This document shows positions 1-12,200 of a stretch of 64,000 nucleotides of DNA, one piece after another. How positions within the stretch are numbered: position 1 is the first letter of the stretch; each line of letters begins with the position of its first letter. Made by a program: the position numbers and the translations under genes. The stretch comes from Bartonella kosoyi (GTDB lineage Bacteria > Pseudomonadota > Alphaproteobacteria > Rhizobiales > Rhizobiaceae): positions 496,001-560,000 of the forward strand of contig NZ_CP031843.2 in NCBI RefSeq assembly GCF_003606325.2. Reading direction: 5' to 3'. The notes under the pieces were generated by a model, which was not told the origin of the DNA, made no database searches, and saw only the letters and a list, made by a program, of their open reading frames with translations.

Positions 1-727
1 ATAAAGGATATAATGATAACCACAGATTTTAAAAACAGAAAAAACTTTTACGATTTCGGGTAAGTAATCACTTTTTAAAGAGAAAAAAATGCATATTTTT
101 ATAAGTAATGTATTTCTTATTTTTTCTTAAAATTTTTTGTAGCAGCCTAAAGAGAGCAAAGATAAATTGCCTTTTTCTCGACAAAACCGTAAATTTACAA
201 CCTCTGGTAAAGACAAAATACGTTTTATTTTGACTGAGAAAATGATAAAAATATATGCTAAATCAGCTTGCAGTAACTTCAATCATTTTTGTCTGCGTCA
301 TTTGTTAGCACTGTGACGGAATTTTCTTTAAGGATAAAGTAACAAGTCTCTCTTGCTTATTCTTCAAAAAAATTGCAAGTTTTATAATACTGCTTATTTT
401 ACAAAGAAAAATATCTCTATTAAGGAGAGAGGAGATCGTGTCATTATTTTAACACTTGCTCTGTGAATAAAAGGAGTGAATGAAAAACTAAAAAAACAAT
501 TGGTCCAAAAATTAAGATAATATTAACCAATATACACAAAAATACTTCTTATCTCTTATAAAGAACAAAAGGCATTCACTTTAACATCTAAACGCACCAT
601 TTCTTTCTTTTTTCAATCACGCTTTAAATATTTTGCATATAGAAAAAACAGAAATTACGGGATAAATAGTATTTAAATGTGTCTTTTTTATGTTTATGGT
701 TAAAATTTTTTCATTGGGGAATTTGTT
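1..727. other. AT-rich region upstream of the first adhesin gene
   Basis: No credible coding region or RNA gene is visible here. The stretch is very AT-rich and carries stop codons in all frames. Its right end holds the leader element shared with the other adhesin genes (listed separately), so at least the last part is probably the promoter and 5' untranslated region of the first adhesin gene. I could not identify a convincing promoter. Confidence 0.5.
675..727 (+). promoter_or_regulatory. Shared adhesin leader element and ribosome binding site (gene 1)
   Basis: A 19-base block (AAATGTGTCTTTTTTATGT, 675-693) is followed by TTTTTTCATTGGGG and then the start codon. The GGGG at 716-719 lies 8 bases before the ATG and is the likely ribosome binding site. 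The same two blocks at nearly the same distance precede all four adhesin genes. That argues for a conserved 5' untranslated element rather than chance. Its function (promoter, regulator site or RNA leader) cannot be read from sequence. Confidence 0.6.
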
Positions 728-3700
728 ATGAACAAATTATATACAAAAATAGCGGGAAGTGAATCAAAATTTTCTCGTTTTCCTTTTATTAAAGTTGTGT
801 CAGTGACTTCAATTGCTGCGCTTTTGTCAAGCGTTTCTCCTGTTTTTTCAAAAAATATTGATTCAATAGAAGAGGTGTCTACAGATATAAAGGCTGTTTC
901 TGTGGTGTATCCACAAAGCGTTATCTCTGTTTATGATGATTCTCTTGATGTATCAAAAGATAATTATATAACAGTATCGAATACGACGTTGGCACCAAAC
1001 GCTCATGTTTTGAATGATAATGCAAATTTTTTAACAAGAACCTTTTCTGATGTGGGAGATGATAATTCTCTTGCAAATACTCTTAAAGCAGGGGGCAGTA
1101 ACCGATTGAAAAGAGCGGTAAGTACAGAGGAAGAAAAGAAACAATCTATTATCAATCCGCAATTGTCTATTCGTAATAGTATGTCTTCTCAACAGTTTGC
1201 ACAGTATGATGAGAATTCAGTGATCATTGGTGTATCTGACTCCTCACGTAATGTTTCAACTGCAATAACAAACCGTGATGCCGGATTACAACGTGCAGAC
1301 ACAAATGTTACTTTGGGTGAGGGATCGCAAGTGCAAAAAAAATCGAGTGTTGCTATAGGCTATATGGCTCACGCTATGGGGACAAGCAGTACTGCGCTGG
1401 GTGGTGAATATAATGAAAAGAGTGAACACGGGGAAAATGATTATACCACTGCCAAGGGTGATTATTCAACAGCTTTAGGCGCGGTTTCTAAAGCTTTGGG
1501 GTATGGTTCAACTGCAGTTGGTCATCGTGCATATGCAACGGAAAAAGAGGCTCTTTCTATAGGGTTTTATTCAAGAGCAAATACAGATCATGCTGTTGCT
1601 TTAGGCGCAGATTCTATAGCGAACGTTGCTGCCGGTGTTGCAGGCTATAGTCCTTTTTTACGGGGGACAGCGACAGGGGATGATTTTGCATGGAAAAGTA
1701 CTTACGGTGCTGTGAGTGTTGGTGATATTGCTAACAAGAAAACACGGCAAATTGGAGGCGTAGCGGCAGGGAGTGCAAATACTGATGCCGTGAATGTTGC
1801 ACAGTTAAAGTCATTGCAAAACTATGTAGACAAGGGCTGGAAACTGTCTGTTGACGGTAAGAATGCTAAAGCTGTGGGGATAGATGGTACAGTAGATTTG
1901 GCAGCTGGAAGTAGCAATTTCACAATCACCAAAGGCGAAAGTGATAATAAGGTCACATTTGATCTCGCAAAAAACCTTACGCTTGAGAGTGTAAAAGCAG
2001 GGCAGAATATTTTTAATGGCACGGGCTTAATCATTGCGAATGGTCCTCAAATAACGACTGAGGGTATTAATGCAGGGAGTAAAAAGATCACAGGCGTAGC
2101 AGAAGGTACTAACGAGACTGATGCGGTGAATTTGGGACAACTGAAGAAAATTGGACAACAAGTCGCAGCCAGTAGCTTTGTGAAACAGGATGCTGATACA
2201 AAACACATCACCATTGGTAAAGATGCAGATGGTGATAGAATCGATCTTATCAATAAGACTGGTGGAACGCGGACTCTTTCTGGTGTGAAAGCTGGAACTG
2301 CAGAAACTGATGCAGTGAATTTTGGACAATTAAATAAAACCAAGCAAGAAGTCCAAGAACAAATACAAAAACAGGTTCAAGAAGTCGAAAAGCAAGTCGC
2401 GGCCAATAGCTTTGTGAAACAGGATGATGAAACGAGATCTATCACTATTGGGAAGGATACAGATGGTGAGAGAATCGATCTTATCAATAAGACTGGTGGG
2501 GCTCGGACTCTTTCTGGTGTGAAAGCTGGAACTGCAGAAACCGATGCGGTGAATTTTGCACAGCTGCAAAAAGTTGAAAAAGATGTCAAAGAACAGGTAG
2601 CTGCCAATAGTTTTGTGAAACAGGATGATAAAACGAGATCTATCACTATTGGTAAAGATACAGATGGCGATAAAATCGATATTACCAACACAAGCGGTGC
2701 AAATCGGATCATTTCTGGTGTGGAAGATGCAAAGAACAATAATGATGCCGTTAACAAAGGTCAGCTTGATAAAGGTATCGAAAACGTCAGTAAAGACATC
2801 ACCAATAAGTTCAACGATTTTACGCAAAACATAACGCATATTACGCAACAGGTTCAGGGTGATGCTTTATTGTGGAGCGAGAGTGATGGAGCATTTGTTG
2901 CTCAGCATGGCGAAGAAAAAGCAAAGAGCAAGATCAAATTTCTTGCAAATGGTGAAATTACCGAAGACTCAACGGATGCGATCAATGGTTCACAGCTGTT
3001 TGCGACAAATCAAAATGTGATAACGGTCTCAAATAATCTCCAAACCGCTGCTACGAAGATAGCTGAAACTTTTGGAGGTGGAGCTGAATATAAGGATGGC
3101 GAATGGAGTGCTCCTACTTTTACGCTTAAAACTGTTAACACTGATGGTGAAGAAAAAGATGCAACTTATCATAATGTAGCTGAAGCTTTGAGTGGTGTGG
3201 GTCAATCTTTTACGAACGTTCAGAATAACTTTACTAAGGAGATTACCAACCAGATTAATAATGCGATTACCAAAGTAGAGGGTGAGAGTTTTATTCAGCA
3301 GGATAAGGAAACAAATCGTCTCACGATTGGTGCTAAAACAGAAGGTACAGAAATCAATATTGCCAACACAAGCGGTGCAAATCGGATCATTTCTGGTGTG
3401 GAAGATGCAAAGAACAATAATGATGCCGTTAACAAAGGTCAGCTTGATAAAGGTATCGAAAACGTCAGTAAAGACATCACCAATAAGTTCAACGATTTTA
3501 CGCAAAACATAACGCATATTACGCAACAGGTTCAGGGTGATGCTTTATTGTGGAGCGAGAGTGATGGAGCATTTGTTGCTCAGCATGGCGAAGAAAAAGC
3601 AAAGAGCAAGATCAAATTTCTTGCAAATGGTGAAATTACCGAAGACTCAACGGATGCGATCAATGGTTCACAGCTGTTTGCGACAAATCAAAATGTGATA

Positions 3701-5731
3701 ACGGTCTCAAATAATCTCCAAACCGCTGCTACGAAGATAGCTGAAACTTTTGGAGGTGGAGCTGAATATAAGGATGGCGAATGGAGTGCTCCTACTTTTA
3801 CGCTTAAAACTGTTAACACTGATGGTGAAGAAAAAGATGCAACTTATCATAATGTAGCTGAAGCTTTGAGTGGTGTGGGTCAATCTTTTACGAACGTTCA
3901 GAATAACTTTACTAAGGAGATTACCAACCAGATTAATAATGCGATTACCAAAGTAGAGGGTGAGAGTTTTATTCAGCAGGATAAGGAAACAAATCGTCTC
4001 ACGATTGGTGCTAAAACAGAAGGTACAGAAATCAATATTGCCAACGCAAGCGGTGCACATCGGATCATTTCTGGTGTAGAGGATGCCAAGAACAGCAATG
4101 AGGCTGTTAATAAAGGTCAGCTTGATAAGGGTATCGAAAATGTCAGTCAAGACATCACGAACAAGTTCAACGATTTTACGCAAAGCATAACGCATATTAC
4201 GCAACAGGTTCAGGGTGATGCTTTATTGTGGAGCGATGCTGATAAGGCGTTTGTTGCTCAGCATGGCGAAGAAAAAGCAAAGAGCAAGCTTAAGTACCTT
4301 TTAAATGGAGACATTACGGCTGAATCAACGGATGCGATCAATGGTTCTCAGCTTTATTCGATGGGGAATAATCTTGCAGGATATTTGAGTAGTGGCGCTG
4401 GTTATGATGAAAATGGCGAATGGAAAGCACCTACTTTTACGCTTAAGACAGTTAAGGAGGATGGTACAGCAGATGAAGAAAGTTATGATACTGTAGAAAA
4501 AGCGCTTTCTGCTGTCGGTACATCTTTCACGAATATTCAAAATAAAATCACCAATGAAATTACTAATGAGATCAATAAAACAAAAGGTGATGCTTTATTG
4601 TGGAGCGAGGCTGATAAGGCATTTGTCGCTCAACATGGTGAAGGTGATAAAAAAGCAGATAGCAAGATTATGCACCTTAAGGCTGGAGACATTACGGCTG
4701 AATCAACGGATGCGATCAATGGTTCTCAAATTTATACTCTGAAAAATCAAATAGCTGGTTATTTTGGTGGTGGAGCGGGCTATCAGGACGGTGAATGGAA
4801 CGCTCCCACATTCTATGTGTCGCAATTCAAGAATGGTGGTAATGGTAAGGATAAAACTAGCTATGATAATGTTGCAGCTGCGTTTGAAGGAGTTAATGGA
4901 AGTCTATCCGATATCAACGAGCGTATTAACAATGTTGCTCAGAGTGTCTCATCAAGTGGTTTAAATTGGAACGAGGAAGAAAAAGCTTTCGACGCTCGTC
5001 ACAATGATCAGAACAGTAAGATTACGCATGTAGCGGATGGTAAATTATCTGAAGATTCAAAAGAAGCCGTTAATGGTAGCCAACTTTTTGAGACAAATAA
5101 TAGGGTTAGCAAGGTTGAAAACCGTGTAGATAATATTGATCAACAGATAAAAAATATTGAAAATACGGTTACGAATGATGCAGTTAAGTATGATAAAGAT
5201 GAAAAGGGTGATAAGATCAATAAAGTTACATTCGCTGGTGTGAGTGAAAGTGATCCGGTAGTGTTAGACAATGTAGCGGCAGGTGATTTATCCAAAGATT
5301 CAAAACAAGCTGTGAATGGTAGCCAACTCTGGGAGACAAACCAGAAGATAGATGTAGTCCTTGATAAGGCAAAAGAATATACGAATGAGCGTTTCAATGA
5401 CATTATCAATCACCAAATGGGTGATGTTATTAATGAAGCGAAATCTTATACGGATATGAAGTTTGATGCTTTAAATTACAGCATTGAGGGTGTGCGAAAA
5501 GAAGCAAGACAAGCAGCGGCTATTGGTATAGCAGTGGCGAACTTACGCTATAATGAAACACCTGGAAAATTAAGTGTTGGATTTGGCACCGGCTTATGGC
5601 GTAACAAATCTGCATTTGCCTTTGGTGCTGGTTATACATCTGAAAGCGGATCTGTTCTGTCTAATGTATCTGTTACCAATTCTGGAGGTCACTGGGGTGT
5701 AGGTGCGGGATTTAATATGACATTGAATTAA
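728..5731 (+). CDS. BadA/Vomp-family trimeric autotransporter adhesin, copy 1 (1667 aa)
   Basis: This is a surface-anchored type Vc autotransporter. The family forms homotrimeric lollipop-shaped adhesins that bind host matrix and cells. Residues 1-42 form a long basic and hydrophobic signal peptide ending near SVSPVFSK. A YadA-like head follows at about residues 195-350, with repeats such as SVAIGYMAHA and STALGG. The neck (DAVNVAQL) is near 355, a Trp-ring module (GWKLSVDGKN) near 369 and a GIN module (GINAGSKKI) near 445. The stalk alternates coiled coil with DALL modules (DALLWSE, four by hand count) and FGG modules (FGGGAEY). The last 75 or so residues form the YadA-type anchor (GGHWGVGAGF). 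It contains a perfect 678-bp internal tandem duplication. The start has a ribosome binding site 8 bases upstream and the shared leader. It is the shortest of the four copies. Family assignment is secure; binding specificity is unknown. Confidence 0.95.
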   Translation: MNKLYTKIAGSESKFSRFPFIKVVSVTSIAALLSSVSPVFSKNIDSIEEVSTDIKAVSVVYPQSVISVYDDSLDVSKDNYITVSNTTLAPNAHVLNDNANFLTRTFSDVGDDNSLANTLKAGGSNRLKRAVSTEEEKKQSIINPQLSIRNSMSSQQFAQYDENSVIIGVSDSSRNVSTAITNRDAGLQRADTNVTLGEGSQVQKKSSVAIGYMAHAMGTSSTALGGEYNEKSEHGENDYTTAKGDYSTALGAVSKALGYGSTAVGHRAYATEKEALSIGFYSRANTDHAVALGADSIANVAAGVAGYSPFLRGTATGDDFAWKSTYGAVSVGDIANKKTRQIGGVAAGSANTDAVNVAQLKSLQNYVDKGWKLSVDGKNAKAVGIDGTVDLAAGSSNFTITKGESDNKVTFDLAKNLTLESVKAGQNIFNGTGLIIANGPQITTEGINAGSKKITGVAEGTNETDAVNLGQLKKIGQQVAASSFVKQDADTKHITIGKDADGDRIDLINKTGGTRTLSGVKAGTAETDAVNFGQLNKTKQEVQEQIQKQVQEVEKQVAANSFVKQDDETRSITIGKDTDGERIDLINKTGGARTLSGVKAGTAETDAVNFAQLQKVEKDVKEQVAANSFVKQDDKTRSITIGKDTDGDKIDITNTSGANRIISGVEDAKNNNDAVNKGQLDKGIENVSKDITNKFNDFTQNITHITQQVQGDALLWSESDGAFVAQHGEEKAKSKIKFLANGEITEDSTDAINGSQLFATNQNVITVSNNLQTAATKIAETFGGGAEYKDGEWSAPTFTLKTVNTDGEEKDATYHNVAEALSGVGQSFTNVQNNFTKEITNQINNAITKVEGESFIQQDKETNRLTIGAKTEGTEINIANTSGANRIISGVEDAKNNNDAVNKGQLDKGIENVSKDITNKFNDFTQNITHITQQVQGDALLWSESDGAFVAQHGEEKAKSKIKFLANGEITEDSTDAINGSQLFATNQNVITVSNNLQTAATKIAETFGGGAEYKDGEWSAPTFTLKTVNTDGEEKDATYHNVAEALSGVGQSFTNVQNNFTKEITNQINNAITKVEGESFIQQDKETNRLTIGAKTEGTEINIANASGAHRIISGVEDAKNSNEAVNKGQLDKGIENVSQDITNKFNDFTQSITHITQQVQGDALLWSDADKAFVAQHGEEKAKSKLKYLLNGDITAESTDAINGSQLYSMGNNLAGYLSSGAGYDENGEWKAPTFTLKTVKEDGTADEESYDTVEKALSAVGTSFTNIQNKITNEITNEINKTKGDALLWSEADKAFVAQHGEGDKKADSKIMHLKAGDITAESTDAINGSQIYTLKNQIAGYFGGGAGYQDGEWNAPTFYVSQFKNGGNGKDKTSYDNVAAAFEGVNGSLSDINERINNVAQSVSSSGLNWNEEEKAFDARHNDQNSKITHVADGKLSEDSKEAVNGSQLFETNNRVSKVENRVDNIDQQIKNIENTVTNDAVKYDKDEKGDKINKVTFAGVSESDPVVLDNVAAGDLSKDSKQAVNGSQLWETNQKIDVVLDKAKEYTNERFNDIINHQMGDVINEAKSYTDMKFDALNYSIEGVRKEARQAAAIGIAVANLRYNETPGKLSVGFGTGLWRNKSAFAFGAGYTSESGSVLSNVSVTNSGGHWGVGAGFNMTLN
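2685..3362 (+). repeat. 678-bp perfect tandem duplication, unit 1 (within adhesin copy 1)
   Basis: The unit is exactly 226 codons, so the reading frame is kept. It covers a coiled coil, one DALL module, one FGG module and the link to the next segment. It abuts unit 2 at 3363 with no spacer. I saw no base difference between the units. A diverged third start follows at 4041. Confidence 0.9.
3363..4040 (+). repeat. 678-bp perfect tandem duplication, unit 2 (within adhesin copy 1)
   Basis: This is the second copy of the 226-codon stalk unit at 2685-3362, offset by 678 bases. The absence of visible differences indicates a very recent duplication, or ongoing unequal recombination that changes stalk length in whole modules. 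Confidence 0.9.
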
Positions 5732-5758
5732 TAATCAACAGAATACATTGAGTAAAAT

Positions 5759-5803
5759 ATTTCGCCCTTGCTTCAAATGAAGACAGGGGCGAAAGTTTAT
5801 TTT
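5759..5803 (+). terminator. Rho-independent terminator after adhesin copy 1
   Basis: The left arm TTTCGCCCTTG pairs with CAGGGGCGAAA across a 13-base loop, with one G-T pair. A T-rich run (TTTATTTT) follows. The hairpin lies about 30 bases after the stop codon of the first adhesin gene. Confidence 0.8.
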
Positions 5804-6228
5804 AAGAAGAAATCAATAAAGTTAATAGATCAGATCTTTAAGAAAAACATGTGAAGCAGATAAACGATAAAATAAAATGCACCATTAATGCTAAAGAACT
5901 GTTTTCATTTCAATTTATAATTTAATAAGAATAGAGATTACCATGTGCTAATTGTTTTTGCTTTTCACGAAAAAGAAGTTCAAAAGAGCATAAAATCAAT
6001 ATGTTAACTCCTTATAGGTTAAAATTCATTAATCTGATAAGAGAATATGCTATAACAAATTTATCTAAATAAACTTATTATCCAAATAATTATCGCCACA
6101 AAAATAAAACTGCCAAAAACCTTCGAGTTTTTTTAAAGCGCTTTTTTATTATTATGGTTTCACGCAAAAACAACCTCCCCCACCGGTTTTTAATAGTTAA
6201 TTTAATTAAATAAAATAATTATAAATTG
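5804..6228. other. Intergenic region between adhesin copies 1 and 2
   Basis: This AT-rich stretch holds no supported gene or RNA. It carries no obvious remnant of an adhesin reading frame, unlike the gap between copies 3 and 4. Confidence 0.5.
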
Positions 6229-6289
6229 AAATATGTCTTTTTTATGTCATAAATATGTTGATTTGATTTTTTTCATTGGGGTACTTGTG
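6229..6289 (+). promoter_or_regulatory. Shared adhesin leader element and ribosome binding site (gene 2)
   Basis: AAATATGTCTTTTTTATGT at 6229-6247 and TTTTTTCATTGGGG ending at 6281 match the leaders of the other adhesin genes. GGGG at 6278-6281 lies 8 bases before ATG 6290. This decides the start: an in-frame ATG at 6233 lies inside the conserved element and has no ribosome binding site. Confidence 0.6.
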
Positions 6290-9200
6290 ATGAAAGAATT
6301 ATCTATCATATCAAAGAGAAATGACTGGGATTACGGACATTTCTCTCAACATTTGTTTAAAAATCTTTTGTTGGGAACCATAATCGTTGCGTTTTTATCA
6401 AATACTTCCCCCGTTTATGCAAAAAATTTTGATAGAATAGAGCAGCTTCTGCAAGTTCTAGAGAAGGCAACAGCGGTTTATTCTCAAAGAAACAATAGAA
6501 ATGTCTTTTCTGATTATAATCGTTATAACCCTCATACGGGTTTCTTTGACGATACAAGTTTATCAAAATCAAGTTATTTAACAGTGCTGACTACAGCAAT
6601 AGTATCAAGAGTGAGTACTTCTAGTAGTTACGTAGATTTTTTAATCACGACACTTTCTAAAAAAGGTAAGACTGTTGTCAATGTTTTGGACAAAGATAGC
6701 AGTTCTACACAAAAAAATTTAGAGCCTTCTATTGATGATAATCATGGAAATGGCATTTCTCTCTTAAATACGCTTAGCTCATCAAAGAAAGAACATCCAA
6801 TACAAGTGAATGGAAGGCCATTTGCAGAGGCAAAAGCTGGATCAAATGCTACTTTTTTAGGTACACAGGCAAATGCATCAGGGGAGAGAAGTGTTGCTGT
6901 TGGTTTCAAGGCGCAAGCAACAGGAAAATTTGCCGTAACTATGGGTGATCAGGCAGAAGCCAAAAACGAAAATAGCATAGCTATAGGCAACATGGCACAT
7001 GCTTTGGGAAAAAGCAGTACCGCACTAGGCTCCGAATATAATGTGAAGAGTGAACACGGGAAGGATGATTATACCACAGCCATGAGTAATTATTCAACAG
7101 CTTTGGGCTCGGTTTCTAAAGCTTTGGAGTATGGTACAACTGCAGTTGGTCATCGTGCATACGCAACGGAAGAAGGCGCTGTCTCTATAGGGTTTTATTC
7201 GAGAGCAAACAAAGATCATTCTGTTGCTTTAGGTGCAGATTCTATAGCGAATGTTGCTTCCGGTGTTGCAGGCTACAATCCTCTTTTACGGAATACAGCG
7301 ACAGAGGGTACTTTTGTATGGAAAAGTACGTACGGTGCTGTGAGTGTTGGGGATGTTCAGCAAAAGAAAACACGGCAAATTGGAGGTGTATCGGCAGGGA
7401 GTGCAAATACTGATGCCGTGAATGTTGCACAGTTAAAGTCATTGCAAACCTATGTAGACAAGGGCTGGAAACTGTCTGTTGATGGCAAAAATGCTACAGC
7501 TGTAGAGATAGACGGTACAGTAAATTTTGCAGCTGGAAGTGACAACTTAGACATCACCAAAGGCGAAAGTGACAATAACATAAAATTTGATCTCGCAAAA
7601 AAACTTGCGCTGGACAGCATAAAAGCAGGAACCGATGTTACTGTAGATGCCACAGGTTTGATCATTGAAAGTGGCCCTCAAATAACGACTGAGGGTATTA
7701 ATGCAGGCAGTAAAAAGATAACGAATGTAGAAGCGGGCACTGCAGATACCGATGCCGTGAATGTTGCACAGCTAAATTCCTTACAAACCCATGTAGACAA
7801 GGGATGGAAACTGTCTGTTAACGGTAACAATGCTACAGCTGTAGAGGACGGTACAGTAGATTTTGCAGCTGGAAGCAGTAATTTCGAAATCACCAAAGGC
7901 GAAAGTGACAATAACATAAAATTTGATTTAGCAAAAAAACTTACGCTGGAGAGCATAAAAGTAGGAACCGATGTTACTGTAGATGCCACGGGTTTGACCA
8001 TTGCCGATGGTCCACAAATCACCACGACTGGTATTAATGCAGGCAGTAAAAAGATAACGAATGTAGCAACGGGCACTGATGATACCGATGCCGTGAATGT
8101 TGCACAGCTAAATTCCTTACAAACCCATGTAAACAAGGGCTGGAAACTGTCTGTTAACGATAAAAATACTAAAGCTGTGGGGATAGACGGTACAGTAGAT
8201 TTTGCAGCTGGAAGCAGTAATTTCGAAATCACCAAAGGCGAAAGTGACAATAAGGTAAAATTTGATTTAGCAAAGAACCTTACGCTGGAGAGTGTAAAAG
8301 CAGATGCGAATACTTTTGATGCCACGGGCTTAATCATAAAGGATGGCCCGAAAATAATGATGTCTGGTATTGATGCTGGCAATAAAAAAATAACAGGTCT
8401 AGTAGAGGGGAGTGAGGCAACTGACGCTGTGAATTTTTCACAATTGCAGAAAATTGAAAAAGAAGTCGAACAACAAGTAGTATCCAGTAGCTTTGTAAAA
8501 CAAGATGCTGAAACAAAACATATCACCATCGGTAAAAATACAGATGGCACTATAATTAATCTCCAAAACAAGGATAATGGAAATCGAACCATTTCCGGTG
8601 TGATGGGTGGGGCAATCTCTAAAGATTCAATTGAGGCAGTAAATGGTTCTCAGCTTTATGAGACCAATGATAAGGTTGCAACCTATTTTGGCGGTGGTGC
8701 TAGCTATGAAGGTGGTGCATGGAACGCTCCGACTTTTAACATTAAAATTGTTAAGGAAGGTGGCGAAACAGAAAATAAAGAATATCATGATGTAGCGGAA
8801 GCTTTGACTGGAGTTAGTACTTCTATCACGAATGTTCAGAATAAATTTACTAAGCAAATTAACGATGCCGTTACCAATGTGAAAGGCGATAGCCTTGTTA
8901 AGTGGAATGACGAGACGAAATTAATCAAGATAGGGGGAGAAAAAGAAGGCGCTGAAATCGATATTACAAATAAGAATGGTGATGATCGAACTATTTTGGG
9001 TGTGAAGTCGGCTACAAAGGATAATGAAGCTGTAAATTTTTCACAACTGAAGGAATTAAAAGAACAAGTAGCATCCAGTAGCTTCGTAAAACAAAATGCT
9101 GAGACGCAACATATCACCATTGGTAAGGATACAGGTGGAGATAAAGTCGACATTGCTAACAATGAAAATGAGAAACGTACTCTTACAGGAATAAAAGCTG

Positions 9201-12200
9201 GTGCGCTTTTAGCAGATTCAAATGAAGCCGTTATCGGTTCACAGCTTTTTGCGACAAATAATGATGTTACAACGCTCAAAAATAACTTTTCTGAAGTAAA
9301 GACGAGTGTGACGGGGGTTCAAACAAACCTATCAACAATAGTTAAAAATACATCGCAATATTTGGGTGGTGATGCTGATGTACTGGATGGTAAGGCGCCT
9401 ACCTATACTGTTGAAGGCAAATCTTATCATGATGTTGCGAGTGCTTTTTCTGGTGTGAGCCACGCTTTTACAGAGGTAAAGCAACAGATGACGAATGTGA
9501 ATAATTCGATCACAAATGTTGAAAATCAAATTAAAAATGTGGAGAGTGATAGTCTTGTTAAACAGGATGAACATACGCAACACATCACCATTGGTAAGGA
9601 TACAAAGGGCGATAAAATCGATATTGCTAACAAGAATAATGAAAAGCGTACTCTTACCGGTATAAAAGAGGGTGCTATTTCTAAAGATTCAAACGAAGCA
9701 GTTACTGGTTCGCAGCTTTTTACAACCAATCAGAATGTGACAGCTGTTTCCACTAATCTCCAAACGGTTGCCACGAATATAGCAAAGTCCTTTGGAGGGA
9801 GCGCTAAATATGAAAATGGCAAATGGAGTACTCCAACTTTTATGCTTAAAACAGTTAAGGATGATGGAAGTTCTGAAGAGAAGATTTATAATAATGTCAC
9901 GGACGCTTTATCTGGAGTGGGTACTTCTTTCACAAATATTCAAAAACAAGTGACTGAACAGATTAATCATGTGATTAACAAAGTGGAAAGTGAGAATCTC
10001 GTACAGAAAGAGAAAGCAACAAATAATATTACCATTGGTGCAAAAATAGAAGGCAGTATCATCAATATCGCCAACAAGAATGGTGAAGCTCGGGCGCTTT
10101 CTGGTGTGAAGGAAGCAACAAAAGAGAATGAAGCGGTTAACAAAGGTCAGCTTGATACAAGTATCAAAGATTTCAATAATGAAATAACGAATAAATTTAA
10201 CGATTTTACCAAAAGCATCACGAATATTACGCAACAAGTTAAAGGCGATGCTTTATTATGGGACAAGGATGAAAAAGCGTTTGTTGCTGATCATGGAGAG
10301 GGGAGTGCAAAAACAAACAGCAAGATCACCCACCTTTTAGATGGGGTCATTTCTTCTAATTCAAAGGATGCAATCACGGGTAGTCAGCTTTATTCATTGG
10401 GGAATGCGGTTTCTACTTCTTTAGGCGGTGGAGCGAGCTATGAAGAGGGAAGTTGGATTGCTCCAACTTTTACAGTGAACAAATTTGATATTAAAGGCAA
10501 TGCAATGCAAGAAGATTATAAAACTGTTGCGGATGCTTTATCAGGTTTAAGCACTTCTTTCACGAATATTCAGAATAAAATTACCCATGAGATTAGCAAA
10601 ATAGAAAGCGAGAATCTTGTTAAGCAAGATGACAAGACAAAGCTTATCATGGTTGGTGGAGAGAAAGACGGTACTGTCATCAATATCGCCAACAAGAATG
10701 GTGAAGCTCGGGCGCTTTCTGGTGTGAAGGAAGCAACACAAGAGAATGAAGCAGTTAACAAAACACAGCTTGATAAGCTGGATAAGAAAATTGAGTCTAC
10801 AAATTCTTTTGCAGTTTTTTATGATAAACAGTCGGATGATACTGTTAATTATAAGAGTGTGACTTTTGGTGGTAAAAATAAAGAACCTGTTGCTTTACAT
10901 AATGTTGCTAATGGTGTGCTTTCGCAAGAATCACATGATGCAATTAATGGGGGGCAAATTACAAAAATATTTCAGCAGGTCGTTAAATATTTTGGTGGGA
11001 ATGCAGCCTTTAAAGAAGGTATTTTTACGGGACCAATTTATAAATTACTCAGTATTTCTGAAAATGGGGCGGTAGGAGAAACAGACCATGATAATATTGT
11101 TTCGGCATTTGAAGGTCTTGATACAAATATAAAGAATGTAAACAAGCGTATTAAGGAAGTCTCAGCAGGCATTAGCGATGATTCTTTATTATGGGATAAG
11201 AATAAGGAAGCTTATGTTGCTCTTCATGGGGAGGGAGAAACAAGGGAAAACAGTAAGATTACCAATCTGAAGGATGGTGATATTACAGCAAACTCAAGTG
11301 ATGCAGTAAATGGTTCTCAACTTTATTCTTTAAACGAGCAATTAGCAACCTATTTTGGTGGTGGCGCTGGTTATGATAAGCAAGGAAATTGGCAAGCTCC
11401 AAATTTTAAAATCAAGCAGTTTGGTGAAGATGGAGCCTCTGAAGAAAAGAGCTATAGCAATATTTCTGATGCATTGAGTGGGATTGGAAATTCTTTCACA
11501 AATATTCAGAACAAAATTACCCATGAGATTAGCAAAATAGAAAGTGAGAATCTTGTTAAGCAGGATGAAAAGACAAAACGTATCACGATTGGTGGTGAAA
11601 AAGATGGGAGTGAACTCAGTATTGCAAACAGTGCGAGCGGTGTGCGTAGTCTTTCTGGTGTAAAAGCAGGGCTTCTGATAGAAGAATCCACGGAAGCGAT
11701 CAATGGTTCCCAGCTTTATTCGGTAATCAATGTACTTTCTAGATATTTTAGTGGGGATGCGGGATACAAGGATGGAAAATGGTTAGCACCAGGCTTTAAG
11801 GTTGCACAATTTACTGCTGCTGGTGTGTTAAGCAAAAAGGAGAACTATACCAATGTTGCCTCTGCATTTGAAGGTGTTAACGAAAGTATGACAAAAATCA
11901 ACAATCGTATTCATGATTTTGAACAGAGTGTTTTCTCGGGTGGTTTAAATTGGAGTGAGACAGAAAAAGCTTTTGACGCGCGTCATAAAGGTCAAGACAG
12001 TAAGATTAAGCATGTAGCGGACGGTGAAATATCAGAAGGCTCAAAAGAGGCTATTAATGGCAGACAACTTTGGCAGACGAATAAGAAAGTTAAAGAGGTT
12101 GAAAGCCATGTCAATATGATTGATAAGCAAGTAAAAGATATTGCTAGTGTGGCAGATATTGCTGTTAAGTATGATAAAGGGACTGATGGCAAGAAAACGA

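Noticed and set aside
7678..8592. Long minus-strand open frame (304 codons) inside adhesin 2, with similar antisense frames in all four adhesin genes
   Set aside because: These recur in step with the repeated modules of the plus-strand genes, have no ribosome binding sites and show no family content. They are by-products of the repetitive coding sequence.
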